In this document: positions 25,579-34,075 of the stretch, piece after piece
How the letters are laid out: each line of letters starts with the position of its first letter
Numbering within the stretch: the stretch's first letter is position 1
NCBI GenBank assembly: GCA_947631585.1
Contig: CANRLY010000001.1
Location: forward strand, 1-49,132
Source of the DNA: an uncultured Clostridia bacterium
GTDB lineage: Bacteria; Bacillota; Clostridia; Oscillospirales; Ruminococcaceae
Length of the DNA stretch: 49,132 bases
Direction: 5' to 3'
Notes under the pieces: generated by a model
What the model was told of the DNA's origin: nothing
The model's database searches: none
Seen by the model: only the letters and a program-made list of their open reading frames with translations
Made by a program: the position numbers and the translations under genes

Positions 25579-25607
25579 ATTATACACTAAGTCTTTGAAC
25601 GAATCAA
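25579..25607 (-). promoter_or_regulatory. Promoter of the tRNA-Met / tRNA-Glu transcript
   Basis: Minus strand TTGATT (25602-25607), 17-base spacer, TATAAT (25579-25584), about 32 bases before tRNA-Met. No other promoter is evident between the tRNAs, so both are probably one transcript with the tandem repeat as spacer. Confidence 0.75.
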
Positions 25608-25651
25608 TAACTTTTTGTAAACAAATCAACACTATCAGCGCCCAGCCGGAC

Positions 25652-26599
25652 TTATTCTTCCAGGTCTTTGTCGATAATGAACTTGGGTCTGGCTTTGGTC
25701 TCAAGATATATTTTGCCGATGTATTCGCCGATTATGCCTATGGCAAGCAGCTGCAAACCGCCTATTCCCCAGATGGAAATAACAATGGTCGCCCAGCCCT
25801 GAACGGTCTTTCCCAGAAAATAAGTTACCAGAAAGTATATCAGCATTGCGATGGATACCCCGAACAGAAGCACTCCCAGAAAGGTTATGAAGCGGATAGG
25901 TTTTACAGAAAGGCTGGTTATTCCCTCAAAGGCAAAAGAAAGCATTTTTTTCAGCGGATACTTGGATTCTCCGGCGGCACGCTTGCTGCGCTCGTATTCC
26001 ACAACGCCGGTCTTGAATCCCACCAGGTGAACTAACCCGCGCAGAAATAAATTTACTTCCTTGAACTCAGAAAGCGCCTCCAGCGCACGCTTGCTCATAA
26101 GACGGTAGTCGGCGTGGTTGTAAGTTATCTCAACACCCATTTTTTCAAGGACTTTGTAGTAACCCTGAGCGGTGAACTTTTTGAACTTGGTGTCAGAAGC
26201 ACGGCTGGAACGCACCCCGTAAACTATCTCGCAGCCCTCGTTTCGCTTTTCCAGAAAACCGTCTATGGCGTTAACGTCGTCCTGTAGGTCGGCGTCCATG
26301 GAAATGACGATATCCGCCCTGCCCTTGGCGGTCATAAGCCCGGCAAGCAGCGCATTCTGGTGACCTCTGTTGCGTGAAAGCTTTATTCCCACAAACAGAT
26401 CGTCTGAACTGTGAAGCGATTCGATAAGCTCCCACGTCTTGTCTTTAGAACCGTCGTCCACAAACATTACCCTGCTGGCGGACGAGATCTTTCCGCCGGC
26501 TATGAGCTGTTCTATCTTCTCTTTCAAAGCCTTTGAAGTTATGGGCAGTACAGCCTCCTCGTTGTAACAAGGTATCACTATATAAAGTATCTCAGCCAT
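25652..26599 (-). CDS. GtrB/DPM1-like polyprenyl-phosphate glycosyltransferase
   Basis: 315 residues. GT2 domain first: YIVIPCYNEEAVLP, FVDDGSKDKTWE, SRNRGHQNALLAGL and the metal-binding DADLQDD (about 99-105). Two C-terminal membrane segments follow (about 233-255 and 268-290). This is the form of GtrB/YkcC/CsbB enzymes, which load a sugar on undecaprenyl phosphate at the cytoplasmic face for later transfer to wall polymers. A flippase (GtrA) would be expected but is not next to it. It stands alone, just upstream of the tRNAs on the same strand; no clear promoter was identified. Confidence 0.92.
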   Translation of the reverse strand: MAEILYIVIPCYNEEAVLPITSKALKEKIEQLIAGGKISSASRVMFVDDGSKDKTWELIESLHSSDDLFVGIKLSRNRGHQNALLAGLMTAKGRADIVISMDADLQDDVNAIDGFLEKRNEGCEIVYGVRSSRASDTKFKKFTAQGYYKVLEKMGVEITYNHADYRLMSKRALEALSEFKEVNLFLRGLVHLVGFKTGVVEYERSKRAAGESKYPLKKMLSFAFEGITSLSVKPIRFITFLGVLLFGVSIAMLIYFLVTYFLGKTVQGWATIVISIWGIGGLQLLAIGIIGEYIGKIYLETKARPKFIIDKDLEE

Positions 26600-27139
26600 A
26601 GTAATTCTCCTTTTCTTTTTTTGGGGGGACCTTTCTGAAGAAAGGTTTTCCCCTCTCTTCCGTAGGAAGAGTTGACCCCATCACTAAAACTTTTATGTTT
26701 TTTAACGAGGGGCAATTACCTTTTTATAATATGTAAAAAACACAAACTTTCGCTGCTTCTTGATAAGAAATTACCCCTCGTCAAAAACAATATTAAAGTC
26801 TTTGTAAAGGGCATGAGGAATAACCATTTTTCATAAAAGTTTTCCTCAAAAAAACAGGTACATTAAATAATTTAAACTTTATTTCCTGTTTCTGCTCTGC
26901 TGTTTGCGGAGACCCGTTTTGAAAAAAGTTCTTCTCCAAACTTCTCACTGAAACTTTCATATTATTTTTTGGCGATGGGTAATTTACCTTTTAAAAAAAG
27001 CTAAAAGTACAACTTGTCGCTAATTCTAAAAACAAATTACCCTTTGCCAAAAACAGCATAAAAGTCTTTGGTAGGGGGTATGGGGGAGACCTTTCTTCAG
27101 AAAGGTTTCCCCCAAAAAAGCAAAGCAAAAAGGGGAAAG
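26600..27139. repeat. Gene-free region with two diverged AT-rich palindromic elements
   Basis: No gene is seen. Element 1 (about 26686-26802) and element 2 (about 26950-27068) have the same plan: a left arm with ACTTTTATG or ACTTTCATA, a T-run and CGAGGGG or CGATGGGT with AATTACC, and the inverted right arm ending AAAGTCTTT. They are framed by two hairpins of another kind, GGGGGGACCTTTCT with AGAAAGGTTTTCCCC (26622-26653) and its relative at 27082-27113. Small hairpins CTCTTCC-GTA-GGAAGAG (26655-26671) and AAACAGG/CCTGTTT (26852-26891) are also present. The framing hairpins could end the tatD transcript, but T-tracts are poor. Confidence 0.65.
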
Positions 27140-27904
27140 TTACAAATTGAACAGCTGCCGAGTATTTTCGGCGCAAAGTTCGATCATCTGGTCTGCTGAA
27201 AAGCCTTTTATTTCGCCCATTTTTTCGGCGGTGTGGACTATCATTCTGCTGTCGCAGCGAGAACCTCTCAGCGGTTCGGGAGACATATACGGGCAGTCGG
27301 TCTCCAGCAAAAGGCGTTCGGCAGGCACGGCGGCGCAGGCTTTGACGGCTTTTTTGGCGTTTTTAAAAGTCAGCGCACCGGTAAAGGAGATATAAAGCCC
27401 CAGTTTCACCGCCTGCAAAGCGGTCTCAGCCGAGCCGGAGAAGCAATGGAGCACACCTTTCGGCTTGTGTTTTTCCAGCAGAGCCATACCGTCCTCGGTG
27501 GCGTTTCTCAGGTGGACTATCACCGGCAGCCTGTGTTTGTTTGCCGCAGCAAGCTGCATTTCAAACATTTCCAGCTGTTTTTCACGGTCGAAGCCCTCGT
27601 AATGGTAGTCAAGCCCTATCTCCCCCACGGCAACTATTTTTCCCTGTCGGGAAAGGAGCTGTTCCAGAGTCTTTTCCGGGTCGGGGGGAAGTCTATCCAG
27701 CTCTTCCGGGTGAAATCCCACTGCGGTGTAGAAATTATCCCACCTCAGCGAGTTTTCTATGCCAAACAGCGAGGACTTCTCATCTGTCGCCGCATGAATG
27801 ACCGCCCTCACCGAACTGAGGACTTCCGTCAGCACCTGTTCTCTGTCCCCGTCGAAAGCCTTGTCGTCATAGTGGCAGTGGGAATCTATTATCCGGGAAA
27901 GCAT
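27140..27904 (-). CDS. tatD: TatD-family metal-dependent deoxyribonuclease
   Basis: 254 residues, normal length. Metal ligands of the TIM-barrel hydrolase are visible: DSHCHYDD at the start, the glutamate of VGEIGLDYH (about 94), H of VIVHLR (about 131), H of LHCFSG (about 154) and D of ETDCPYMSP (about 202). The family processes 3' ends of DNA in repair. The start codon follows the serS stop directly (TAAATG), so it is translated with serS. Confidence 0.94.
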   Translation of the reverse strand: MLSRIIDSHCHYDDKAFDGDREQVLTEVLSSVRAVIHAATDEKSSLFGIENSLRWDNFYTAVGFHPEELDRLPPDPEKTLEQLLSRQGKIVAVGEIGLDYHYEGFDREKQLEMFEMQLAAANKHRLPVIVHLRNATEDGMALLEKHKPKGVLHCFSGSAETALQAVKLGLYISFTGALTFKNAKKAVKACAAVPAERLLLETDCPYMSPEPLRGSRCDSRMIVHTAEKMGEIKGFSADQMIELCAENTRQLFNL

Positions 27905-29185
27905 TTACTTTATGACGTCCTTTCCGCCCATATACATTCTGAGCGCCTGGGGTATCCTTACGCTTCCGTCGGCGTTAAGGTTGTTTTCAAGAAAAGCTAT
28001 CAACATTCTGGGAGGGGCGACAACGGTGTTGTTAAGGGTATGGGCAAGGTATTTTTTGCCGTCTGCGCCTTTGACCCTGATACCCAGCCGCCTTGCCTGA
28101 GCGTCTCCCAGGTTGGAGCATGAGCCTACCTCGAAGTATTTTTTCTGTCTTGGCGACCATGCCTCCACGTCCACGCTCTTGACTTTCAGGTCGGCCAGGT
28201 CGCCGGAGCAGCACTCCAGCGTTCTCACCGGGATATCCAGCGTGCGGAAGAAGTCCACGGTGTTGTTCCACAGCTTATTGAACCAGTCCATGCTGTCCTC
28301 CGGCTTGCAGACGACTATCATTTCCTGCTTTTCAAACTGGTGTATGCGGTAAACTCCTCTTTCCTCGATGCCGTGTGCGCCCACTTCCTTTCTGAAGCAG
28401 GGGCTGTAGCTGGTGAGAGCCTTTGGCAGTTCGGCTTCAGGGATAATGGTGTCGATGAATTTTCCTATCATGGAGTGTTCGGAAGTTCCGATAAGATAAA
28501 GGTCCTCCCCTTCTATCTTGTACATCATGCCTTCCATTTCGGCAAAGCTCATAACGCCGGTGACTACTTCCGACCGTATCATATACGGAGGGATATAGTA
28601 AGTGAAGCCCCTGTCTATCATAAAGTCACGGGCGTAAGAGAGGATAGCGCTGTGAAGTCTGGCGATATCGCCGCAAAGGTAGTAGAATCCGTTTCCGGAG
28701 GTCTTTCTTGCGCTGTCGATATCTATGCCGTGGAGGTTTTCCATTATATCAACGTGGTAAGGCACTTCAAACTCAGGAACAAACGGCTCTCCGAATCTTT
28801 CCCTTTCCACGTTCTCGCTGTCGTCCTTTCCTATGGGGACGGACTCGTCTATGATATTGGGAATGACCATCATGATCTTTTTTATCTCGGCTTCCAGTTC
28901 GGTCTCGGAGACTTCCAGCCTGTCAAGTTCGGCGTTTATCTCAGCCACCTGTTCTTTGACCTGCATAGCCTCATCTTTCTTTCCCTGCCCCATCAGAGCG
29001 CCTATCTGCTTGGAGATAACGTTCCTCTGGTTCCTCAGCTCGTCGCAGTGAGTCTTGGTCTCACGGTATTTAGTGTCAAGCTCGATGACCTGGTCTACCA
29101 GCGGCAGTTTTTCCTCCTGAAATTTCTTCCTGATATTTTCCTTTACGGTCTCAGGTTCAGTTCTTAAAAATTTGATATCCAGCAT
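27905..29185 (-). CDS. serS: Serine--tRNA ligase
   Basis: 426 residues, full length. The N-terminal antiparallel coiled coil (about 28-100) that grips the long variable arm of tRNA-Ser is clear. Class II motif 2 appears as FRKEVGAHG and GVYRIHQFEKQEM, and motif 3 in the C-terminal GSCSNLGDAQARRLGIRVKG and NNTVVAPPRMLIAFLENN. It charges tRNA-Ser with serine. Ribosome-binding site AAGGAAG about 7 bases upstream. No T-box leader is present, since parA lies 38 bases upstream and the genes appear co-transcribed. Confidence 0.97.
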   Translation of the reverse strand: MLDIKFLRTEPETVKENIRKKFQEEKLPLVDQVIELDTKYRETKTHCDELRNQRNVISKQIGALMGQGKKDEAMQVKEQVAEINAELDRLEVSETELEAEIKKIMMVIPNIIDESVPIGKDDSENVERERFGEPFVPEFEVPYHVDIMENLHGIDIDSARKTSGNGFYYLCGDIARLHSAILSYARDFMIDRGFTYYIPPYMIRSEVVTGVMSFAEMEGMMYKIEGEDLYLIGTSEHSMIGKFIDTIIPEAELPKALTSYSPCFRKEVGAHGIEERGVYRIHQFEKQEMIVVCKPEDSMDWFNKLWNNTVDFFRTLDIPVRTLECCSGDLADLKVKSVDVEAWSPRQKKYFEVGSCSNLGDAQARRLGIRVKGADGKKYLAHTLNNTVVAPPRMLIAFLENNLNADGSVRIPQALRMYMGGKDVIK

Positions 29186-29223
29186 AAATATCTTCCTTTC
29201 AGATAAACAGTTACTTGATCTAC

Positions 29224-30000
29224 TTAGTTCTTTTTTTTGCGGACACGCTTGTCCAGTTCTTCCGCCAGTTCCTGGTAAGCCTTTGCGCCCTTGGCTTTCT
29301 TGTCGTAGTAAAGCGCCGGTTCGCCGAAGCTTGGGGCTTCCGCCAGAGAGATATTCCTGGGTATCACCGTGCGGAAGGTCTTTCCCGGAAAGTATTTTTT
29401 AACTTCCTCCACCACCATTTCGGTCAGGTTGTACCGGGAGTTATACATGGTGAAGAGTATCCCCTCTATTTCCAGACGAGGGTTGTAGTTGGCTTTTATC
29501 TTTTTAATAGTATCGTCTATCTCCACCAGCCCCTCCAGCGAAAGAAATTCGCACAAGATGGGGATTATCACCGAATCCGCCGCCGCAAGGGCGTTGATGT
29601 TCAGCAGGTTCAGTGTAGGGGGACAGTCCACCAGTATGTAGTCGTAATCTTCCTTTACTGTCAGCAGCTGCATTCTCAGCCTTGAGGAACGGTTTTCCAT
29701 GTCGGCTATCTCATGCTCTGCGCCTGAGAGCTTCTGAGAGGTCGGCACCAGCGACACTCCCCTGAAATCGGTGGCGACGATGGCTTCCACCAGTCTGCAC
29801 TGACCTATGACCGCCTCATAGCTGGTGTTTCTGATGCTTTTCTTTCTTATTCCGAAACTGGTGGTCGTGTTGCCCTGCGGGTCGAAGTCCACCACCAGCA
29901 CTTTTCTTCCCCGATCGCCCAGGGAAGCGGCTAAGTTCACGGCGGTGGTGGTCTTGCCCACGCCGCCTTTCTGGTTGGATACCGCTATTATTTTTCCCAT
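29224..30000 (-). CDS. ParA/Soj-family ATPase
   Basis: 258 residues from ATG 30000 (GGAG 8 bases upstream; the longer frame to 30066 lacks this and adds an unrelated extension). Deviant Walker A NQKGGVGKTTTAVNLA, Walker A-prime DFDPQGN and Walker B VDCPPTLN are intact. ParA/Soj ATPases drive chromosome or plasmid segregation and regulate DnaA through ParB/Spo0J. No parB follows; instead serS is next. It may therefore be the chromosomal Soj with ParB elsewhere, or a second ParA serving another cargo. Confidence 0.9.
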   Translation of the reverse strand: MGKIIAVSNQKGGVGKTTTAVNLAASLGDRGRKVLVVDFDPQGNTTTSFGIRKKSIRNTSYEAVIGQCRLVEAIVATDFRGVSLVPTSQKLSGAEHEIADMENRSSRLRMQLLTVKEDYDYILVDCPPTLNLLNINALAAADSVIIPILCEFLSLEGLVEIDDTIKKIKANYNPRLEIEGILFTMYNSRYNLTEMVVEEVKKYFPGKTFRTVIPRNISLAEAPSFGEPALYYDKKAKGAKAYQELAEELDKRVRKKKN

Positions 30001-30097
30001 ATTATTTCTCCGTGATATATGATGGTCTGCGCAGTTAAGGCAGCGAATTTGCAATTTTAAAAGCATGCCAAATCATGCCGTCAGGGCGCATGAGACT

Positions 30098-30126
30098 ATT
30101 ATAACATAGTATTTTCCAAACTTCAA
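30098..30126 (-). promoter_or_regulatory. Promoter of the parA-serS-tatD operon
   Basis: Minus strand TTGAAG (30121-30126), 17-base spacer, TATAAT (30098-30103). It leaves a leader of about 90 bases containing a direct CATGCC repeat. Confidence 0.75.
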
Positions 30127-30193
30127 GTACAATATTTGTTTCAGGAAGGAGGAAAATTAACAAAAAATTCGCAAATTAATTTTGGAAAACCCC

Positions 30194-30222
30194 TTGACAG
30201 GTCGGTTAGCATAGGGTAATAT
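30194..30222 (+). promoter_or_regulatory. Promoter of the feo operon
   Basis: TTGACA (30194-30199), 17-base spacer, TAATAT (30217-30222). The palindrome at 30230-30245 covers the expected transcript start, a normal place for repression. Confidence 0.75.
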
Positions 30223-30229
30223 AATATTA

Positions 30230-30245
30230 GTTAGTAAACGCTAAC
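30230..30245. promoter_or_regulatory. Operator-like palindrome at the feo transcript start
   Basis: GTTAGTAAACGCTAAC. The same 16-base format, GTTAGY-NNNN-GCTAAC with a variable middle, recurs at 30815-30830 before feoB, and a half site GGTTAGC lies in the promoter spacer (30204-30210). Arms resemble those of DtxR/IdeR boxes (GTTAG and CTAAC) but with a wider spacer. Probably an iron-responsive repressor site; the protein is not in the window. Confidence 0.5.
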
Positions 30246-30281
30246 TCCAAGACGAATGACTCAGGAAGCCAGGAGGAGAAT

Positions 30282-30494
30282 ATGATGCCGTTGATCTTTG
30301 CAAATGTGGGAGAAGAAAACATGATAAAAAAGGTCGGGGGGAATCCCGACACCAGGAAGTTTCTTGAAAGTCTCGGATTTGTGGCAGGGGCGTCGGTGAA
30401 AGTTATCTCTGAGACCGGCGGGAACGTTATAGTCAACGTCAAGGAGTCCAGGGTGGCTGTTTCCAAGGAAATGGCAAGCAAAATCATGATCTGA
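30282..30494 (+). CDS. feoA: FeoA-domain protein 1
   Basis: 70 residues; ATG 30282 or 30285 (AGGAGG at 30271-30276). A small SH3-like FeoA domain: LGFVAGASVKVISETGGNVI and VNVKESRVAVSKEMASKIMI. FeoA-type proteins assist FeoB in ferrous iron uptake, probably by contacting its cytoplasmic domain. First gene after the feo promoter; followed 45 bases later by a second feoA, an arrangement frequent in Clostridia. Confidence 0.9.
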   Translation: MMPLIFANVGEENMIKKVGGNPDTRKFLESLGFVAGASVKVISETGGNVIVNVKESRVAVSKEMASKIMI

Positions 30495-30539
30495 AGCCGG
30501 CAGGAGCAGCCGGACAGGTCGGAAAGGGAGGCTTTTAAA

Positions 30540-30761
30540 ATGGCAACGCTGAAAGACGTCAAGGTAGGCGAGACCGTCAAGGTGAAAAAGCTGGGCGGCG
30601 AAGGCGCAGTAAAGCGCAGGATAATGGACATGGGCATTACCAAGGGCGTGGAAGTTTACGTCAGGAAAGTAGCTCCGCTGGGGGATCCTATGGAGATAAC
30701 CATCAGGGGTTACGAGCTTTCTTTGAGAAAAGCGGACGCTGAAATGATCGAGGTCTGCTGA
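30540..30761 (+). CDS. feoA: FeoA-domain protein 2
   Basis: 73 residues with AAAGGGAGG upstream. FeoA SH3-like fold: VGETVKVKKLGGEGAVKRRI, MDMGITKGVEVYVRKVAPLG and GYELSLRKADAEMIEV. This second copy keeps the RRIMDMGI and APLGDP motifs typical of FeoA from Clostridia, whereas copy 1 is more diverged, so the two are likely not redundant. It precedes feoB by 96 bases that hold the second palindrome. Confidence 0.93.
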   Translation: MATLKDVKVGETVKVKKLGGEGAVKRRIMDMGITKGVEVYVRKVAPLGDPMEITIRGYELSLRKADAEMIEVC

Positions 30762-30814
30762 GGTTAATTTTTCAAAGCAGACCCGACTCAGCTCCGGTTT
30801 TATTTTGGCGGAAA

Positions 30815-30830
30815 GTTAGCCGCCGCTAAC
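30815..30830. promoter_or_regulatory. Second operator-like palindrome, before feoB
   Basis: GTTAGCCGCCGCTAAC, same GTTAGY-NNNN-GCTAAC format as the site at the feo promoter. It lies 28 bases before the feoB start. It could be a second repressor site or an RNA hairpin; its sharing of both arms with the promoter site favours protein binding. Confidence 0.4.
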
Positions 30831-30857
30831 GAATTTTAGATGAAAGGAACGTTTTTT

Positions 30858-32979
30858 ATGGGCATAAAGATAGCTCTTGCCGGAAACCCCAATGCCGGCA
30901 AGACCACGCTGTTCAATGCGCTGACCGGTTCAAACCAGTTTGTGGGAAACTGGCCCGGGGTAACGGTGGAGAAGAAAGAGGGAAAATTAAAGGGAGACAA
31001 GGACGTGGTCATCACCGACCTGCCGGGAATTTATTCCCTTTCGCCTTACACGCTGGAAGAAGTGGTGGCAAGAAATTACCTTATCACCGAAAGACCGGAC
31101 GCCATACTGAACATTATCGACGGCACAAATCTGGAGAGGAATCTTTATCTGACTACTCAGCTGGTGGAACTGGGCATACCGGTGGTGGCTGCAATAAACA
31201 TGATGGACGTGGTCAGGAAGAACGGCGACAAGATAGACACTCAGCAGTTGGCAAAAGAGCTTGGTTGTCAGGTGGCGGAGATATCCGCTTTGAAAGGTAC
31301 GGGAGTTGAGGAAGCCGCAATGATGGCGGTCAAAGCGGCAAAGTCCAGCGAACCTGCCGTTCCAAACCACAGCTTCTGCGGCTGCGTAGAGCACGCTCTT
31401 GCGCACATAGAAGAGGCATTCCTGCACGACATACCCGAAGAGCAGCAGAGATGGTACGCCATCAAGATATTTGAAAGAGACGAAAAGGTGCTGGAGACCC
31501 TGAAGCTGCCGGAAGAGGTAAAGTCTCACATAGAAAAGGACATCTGCGCCGCTGAAAAGGAAATGGACGACGACGCAGAGAGCATTATCACCAACGAAAG
31601 GTAAGGACTGTTACCGCAAGAAGAACAGAGGCGCTCTGACCGTTTCGGACAAGATAGACAAGATAGTCACCAACAGGATACTGGCTCTGCCTATATTTGC
31701 GGCGGTGATGTTCATAGTTTACTTTATTTCGGTGACTACCGTGGGAACTCTTGTCACCGACTGGACAAACGATGTGTTCGCCGGACAGTGGCTCCAGGGC
31801 GGAGCGGAAAAGCTACTTGACAAGATAGGCTGCGCTCCCTGGCTGGAAGGTCTTATCGTTGACGGAATAATCGGCGGCGTGGGAGCTGTGCTGGGATTCG
31901 TTCCGCAGATACTCATACTGTTCATATTCTTAGCGTTCCTGGAGGGCTGCGGCTACATGGCGAGGGTCGCCTTTGTAATGGACAGGATATTCAGAAAATT
32001 CGGGCTTTCAGGAAAGTCTTTCATACCTATGCTCATAGGCACGGGCTGCGGCGTTCCGGGAATAATGGCTTCCCGTACCATCGAAAACGAAAGAGACCGC
32101 CGCATGACCATCATGACCACCACATTTATCCCCTGCGGAGCTAAACTCCCGATAATAGCCATGATAGCCGGAGCGTTTTTCGGCAAGGCGTGGTGGGTAG
32201 CTCCCAGCGCATACTTTGTGGGAGTGGCTGCAATAATAGTTTCAGGCATAATCCTGAAAAAGACTAAGATCTTCGCAGGCGATCCGGCGCCTTTCGTTAT
32301 GGAGCTGCCGGCTTATCATATGCCCACAGTGGGAAGTATCCTCCGTTCCATGTGGGAAAGAGGCTGGTCCTTCATCAAAAAAGCCGGAACAATAATCCTC
32401 CTGTCGTCTGTAGTGCTGTGGTTCTTGCAGGGATACGGCTTCACAGACGGAAAGTTCGGGGCGGCAGACCTTAACGATTCGCTGCTGGCGTCATTCGGAA
32501 GGCTGTTCGCATGGCTGTTTGCGCCTCTCGGCTGGGGCGACTGGAAGTTTGCCGTGGGCGCAGTCACCGGACTTATCGCAAAGGAAAACGTGGTGGCTAC
32601 ATTCGGAATACTCATCAGCGGAATAGAAGAAGCTGCGGAGGACGACCCCACTCTTCTGGCAGACCTGGGAACTTTGATAGCTCCTCTTGCGGCTTACTCG
32701 TTTTTGATATTTAACCTGCTGTGCGCTCCCTGCTTTGCGGCAATGGGCGCTATCAAGAGAGAAATGAACAACGGCAAGTGGACAGCTTTTGCCATCGGAT
32801 ACCAGTGCCTGTTCGCTTATGCGGTATCGCTCATAGTTTATCAGATAGGTTCGGCTTTCACCGGAAACCTGAACGTTATCGGGCTGGTCGTTGCGCTGAT
32901 ACTGCTGGCGTTCATGATCTATATGCTGGTAAGACCCTATAAGGAAAGCGACAGGCTGGGCAAAAACGTCAAAGTGTGA
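30858..32979 (+). pseudogene. feoB: feoB, ferrous iron transporter, interrupted by a deletion-type frameshift
   Basis: Start at ATG 30858 (AAAGGA 9 bases upstream); ATG 30840 lacks a site. The N-terminal G domain is complete: G1 GNPNAGKTT, G3 DLPG, G4 NMMD, G5 SALKG, then the GDI helices. The frame stops at TAA 31602-31604 after ITNER. From 31603 the next frame continues as KDCYRKKNRGALTVSDKIDK into a full membrane domain with the gate motifs GTGCGVPGI, PCGAKLP and LLCAPCFAAM, ending at 32979. By comparison with clostridial FeoB, about eight residues between NER and KDCY are missing and one base remains in their place, so roughly 23 bases are lost. Either a genuine inactivation or a sequence/assembly error. 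Confidence 0.85.
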
Positions 32980-32993
32980 GAAAGGAGCGCAGT

Positions 32994-33194
32994 ATGGCTG
33001 CTTTTATTGCTGAAAATGCGGGAACTATAATAGTCGGGGCGCTGCTGGCGGTTATATTGGTAATTGCGGCGGCAAAGCTGGTAAAAGACAAGAAAAGCGG
33101 AAAGAGCAGCTGCGGCTGCGACTGCGGCTGCTGTCCCAACGCCGGACTTTGCGGTCACGGCGGTGCAGCAAGGCAAGACCCCTCAGACAAGTAA
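32994..33194 (+). CDS. FeoB-associated Cys-rich membrane protein
   Basis: 66 residues; AAAGGAG 7 bases before ATG 32994. One N-terminal membrane segment (about 10-28), Lys-rich stretch, then a Cys cluster with CGCDCGCC and CGHGG. This is the usual small partner at the end of clostridial feo operons (FeoB_associated family), taking the place of FeoC. The cysteines may bind iron or a cluster. The terminator follows within 10 bases. Its intact frame shows that the operon end is preserved despite the break in feoB. Confidence 0.92.
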   Translation: MAAFIAENAGTIIVGALLAVILVIAAAKLVKDKKSGKSSCGCDCGCCPNAGLCGHGGAARQDPSDK

Positions 33195-33203
33195 AATTCC
33201 CCC

Positions 33204-33243
33204 AAAAGCCGTTCAGGTAAATAGCCTGGGCGGCTTTTTTTGT
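33204..33243 (+). terminator. Terminator of the feo operon
   Basis: AAGCCG-TT-CAGG, a 7-base loop, CCTG-GG-CGGCTT, then a run of T (33235-33241). Strong stem with one internal loop. Confidence 0.85.
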
Positions 33244-33263
33244 TTAAAAATGAAAGTTTGGCG

Positions 33264-33292
33264 TTGATTAAATCGGGGATATGTGGTATGAT
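33264..33292 (+). promoter_or_regulatory. Promoter of the two-component/VTC operon
   Basis: TTGATT (33264-33269), 17-base spacer, TATGAT (33287-33292). About 100 bases of leader follow, with a direct repeat TCATCTTTAGG (33340-33350) and TCATTTAAGG (33352-33361) at a 12-base step, a possible OmpR-family binding site if an additional promoter lies nearby. Confidence 0.6.
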
Positions 33293-33397
33293 TTATGTAA
33301 TAGGAACTTTTCGCAAATTTGTTCATAAAAAATTAACTTTCATCTTTAGGCTCATTTAAGGAAACGGCTGTATCATAACAGCAAAGGAGGGATAGCC

Positions 33398-34075
33398 GTG
33401 AGACTGCTGCTTGCAGAGGACGAAAAGGAACTTTCACGGGCGTTGACGGCTATTTTCCGGCACAACAGCTACTCGGTGGACGCAGTTTTCAACGGCAGGG
33501 AGGCTTACGAGTACCTGCAAAGCGGCGTTTACGACGGCGTGGTGCTGGATATCATGATGCCTGAGATGGACGGTCTTACTGTTCTTAAAAAAATAAGGGA
33601 ACAGGGAAACAAAGTGCCGGTGCTGCTGCTCACCGCAAAAGCGGAGGTGGACGACAGGGTCACCGGGCTTGACTGCGGAGCGGACGACTACCTGACCAAG
33701 CCTTTTGCCGCAAAGGAGCTTCTGGCGAGGATAAGAGCGATGACCAGGCGTTCGGGAGAAAAGCTCTCAGACCCGGTACTGAAAGCGGCTGACTTGTCTC
33801 TGGACAGGAGCAGCTGCGAGGTCTTTACTGAAAAAGGCAGGCTTCGGCTGGCAAACAAGGAGTTCCAGATGCTGGAAATGCTCATGGCTGAAGCAGGCAG
33901 GGTGATACCTGCGGAGCGGTTTCTTGAAAAGGTGTGGGAATTTGACAGCGAGCCGGAGCAGAACGTGGTCTGGGTGTACATTTCCAACCTGAGAAAGAAG
34001 CTGGCGGCTGTGGGTTCAGAGGCGCAGATAAAGGCTTACAGGAATCTGGGGTATTCGCTGGAGGAAAAAGCATGA
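33398..34075 (+). CDS. OmpR-family response regulator
   Basis: 225 residues from GTG 33398 (AAAGGAGG upstream). Receiver domain: acidic pocket EDE near 7-9, phosphorylation site D51 in VVLDIMMPEMDG, T of LLLTAK (about 79) and K of TKPF (about 101). Winged-helix DNA-binding domain from about 128 to the end (LRLANKEFQMLEML, VVWVYISNLRKKL, AYRNLGYSL). It should act on DNA as a dimer after phosphorylation by the kinase encoded next, whose start overlaps its stop by 4 bases (ATGA). The operon that follows suggests envelope or polyphosphate-related targets, possibly itself. Confidence 0.95.
   Translation: MRLLLAEDEKELSRALTAIFRHNSYSVDAVFNGREAYEYLQSGVYDGVVLDIMMPEMDGLTVLKKIREQGNKVPVLLLTAKAEVDDRVTGLDCGADDYLTKPFAAKELLARIRAMTRRSGEKLSDPVLKAADLSLDRSSCEVFTEKGRLRLANKEFQMLEMLMAEAGRVIPAERFLEKVWEFDSEPEQNVVWVYISNLRKKLAAVGSEAQIKAYRNLGYSLEEKA

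Noticed and set aside
29186..29223. T-box leader for serS
   Set aside because: Only 38 bases separate parA and serS, too short for a T-box; none is seen before parA either.
30858..32979. Natural two-gene (split) FeoB
   Set aside because: The only downstream start (GTG 31705) lies inside the first membrane segment and has no ribosome-binding site, so the second half could not be made properly.
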